Source: Clostridia bacterium (GTDB taxonomy: Bacteria > Bacillota > Clostridia > Christensenellales > Borkfalkiaceae). Taken from it: a DNA stretch of 60,544 bases. The stretch spans positions 1 through 60,544 of the forward strand of contig JAGATP010000012.1 of assembly GCA_017621155.1 (NCBI GenBank), in the 5' to 3' direction. Positions 59,648 to 60,544 of this stretch are shown here, one piece after another. The notes under the pieces were generated by a model that was not told the origin of the DNA, ran no database searches, and worked only from the letters and a program-made list of their open reading frames with translations. Numbering within the stretch: position 1 is the first letter of the stretch; each line of letters begins with the position of its first letter. Position numbers and translations under genes: made by a program.

Positions 59648-60544
59648 ATGTTAGAACTCAGACAAATCACCAAGCAGTACCAGATCGCGGATCAAACGGT
59701 AGACGCTCTCAAGGGCATCGACGTCGTGTTCCGGGAGAACGAGTTTGTCTCAATTTTGGGGCCATCCGGATGCGGTAAAACCACGACGCTCAACATTGTG
59801 GGCGGTTTGGATCGCTATACGAGCGGCGATCTCGTCATCAACGGCATTTCCACCAAACAGTACAAGGACAAGGATTGGGATACATATCGCAACCACAGAA
59901 TCGGCTTTATTTTTCAAAGCTACAATCTGATTCCCCATCAGACGGTTTTGGAAAACGTCGAGCTTGCGCTCACCATTGCGGGACTTTCCAAGGCGGAACG
60001 CAAACAGCGCGCTAAGCAAATGCTTGAAAAAGTGGGGCTATCGGATAAGCTCAACAATAAGCCCAATCAGCTCTCCGGCGGTCAATGCCAGAGGGTCGCC
60101 ATTGCGCGCGCGCTCGTCAACAATCCCGATATTCTCCTTGCGGACGAGCCGACGGGCGCGCTCGATTCCAAGACGAGCGTGCAGATCATGGATCTTCTCA
60201 AAGAGATCGCCAAGGATAAGCTCGTCATCATGGTCACGCACAATCCCGACCTCGCGGCGGAGTATTCCACCCGAATTATTCGCCTTTTGGACGGCATGAT
60301 CGTGGACGATACCAAGCCCGTTTCCGAGGAGGAATATTCCCTCCTTTTGAAGGAGCAGGAAGAAAAGATTGCGCAAAAACAGGCGGATGGCAAGGGAAAA
60401 AAGGTCAAAAAGGAAAAGGCTTCCATGTCGTTCATGACGGCGCTCTCCTTGTCGTTTAAGAACATGCTCACCAAGAAGGGAAGAACGACTCTCGTTTCCT
60501 TTGCGGGCAGCATCGGAATCATCGGTATCGCCCTCATATTATCC
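59648..60544 (+). CDS. MacB-type ABC transporter, ATP-binding domain and start of permease (3' end cut)
   Basis: An open frame of 299 codons to the window edge. An ABC ATPase domain (residues 1-225) has Walker A GPSGCGKTT, signature LSGGQCQR, Walker B ILLADEPTGALD and switch VTHN. A charged linker (about 225-265) leads into LSFKNMLTKKGRTTLVSFAGSIGIIGIALILS, the first membrane helix of a FtsX/MacB-like permease. It is thus an ATPase-permease fusion of the kind linked to lipoprotein or antimicrobial peptide export. No stop is reached. Confidence 0.9.
   Translation, partial: MLELRQITKQYQIADQTVDALKGIDVVFRENEFVSILGPSGCGKTTTLNIVGGLDRYTSGDLVINGISTKQYKDKDWDTYRNHRIGFIFQSYNLIPHQTVLENVELALTIAGLSKAERKQRAKQMLEKVGLSDKLNNKPNQLSGGQCQRVAIARALVNNPDILLADEPTGALDSKTSVQIMDLLKEIAKDKLVIMVTHNPDLAAEYSTRIIRLLDGMIVDDTKPVSEEEYSLLLKEQEEKIAQKQADGKGKKVKKEKASMSFMTALSLSFKNMLTKKGRTTLVSFAGSIGIIGIALILS

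Overview
The window reads as a chromosomal segment of an uncultured anaerobic Firmicute, most likely a gut Clostridia lineage (Christensenellales or a relative; this placement is inferred). Reasons: the clostridial run miaB-mutS-mutL-miaA followed by the PLP 'aluminium resistance' family gene, AgrC/GHKL-type histidine kinases paired with LytTR regulators, lipoprotein signal peptides, a short type-2 ArgC, and moderately GC-rich codon use. No rRNA, tRNA, phage, transposase or CRISPR array was seen.

Region 1 (1-13554, + strand) is an anabolic block: argG (3' end only), argC, argJ, argB, then a terminator and a new promoter, then argD, argF, carA, carB fused in frame to dapF, a NifS-type cysteine desulfurase and thiI. 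It makes arginine from glutamate with its carbamoyl phosphate supply, and ends in a sulfur-transfer pair for tRNA thiolation. The argD leader holds an operator-like inverted repeat over the -10 and a hairpin repeat that is related to a larger palindromic element at 44.2 kb. The DapF half of the fusion has Ala at the first of the two catalytic Cys positions.

Region 2 (13568-26483) has a class A penicillin-binding protein on the - strand. Divergent from it is a long + strand run: miaB, mutS, mutL, miaA, a PLP lyase-family gene, ogt, and the first LytTR regulator/GHKL kinase pair. The junctions are overlapping or very short.

Region 3 (about 24.4-54.2 kb) is the most unusual part. Three LytTR/GHKL two-component systems are interleaved with five large GH3-family proteins (about 970-1008 aa). 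Each has a membrane segment at both ends and the GH3 domains in swapped order. The same region has three 4-TM small proteins translationally overlapping or abutting GH3 genes, three lipoproteins of unknown function, a sugar isomerase/epimerase-like TIM barrel and a lipoprotein GH78 rhamnosidase-like enzyme. Six promoters carry a 10-bp direct repeat at exactly 21-bp period, with the second copy starting 18-19 bp upstream of the -35. A seventh promoter has a perfect 20-bp-period version at the same place. These are candidate LytTR operators and define a local regulon. No transporter is encoded in the region, so the products appear to act at the outer face of the membrane under a signal-responsive switch.

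Region 4 (54.3-60.5 kb) returns to ordinary genes: a polytopic membrane protein, groES-groEL (- strand, no CIRCE element seen), dCMP deaminase, a cyclophilin, a small membrane protein, and the start of a MacB-type ABC transporter cut by the window end.
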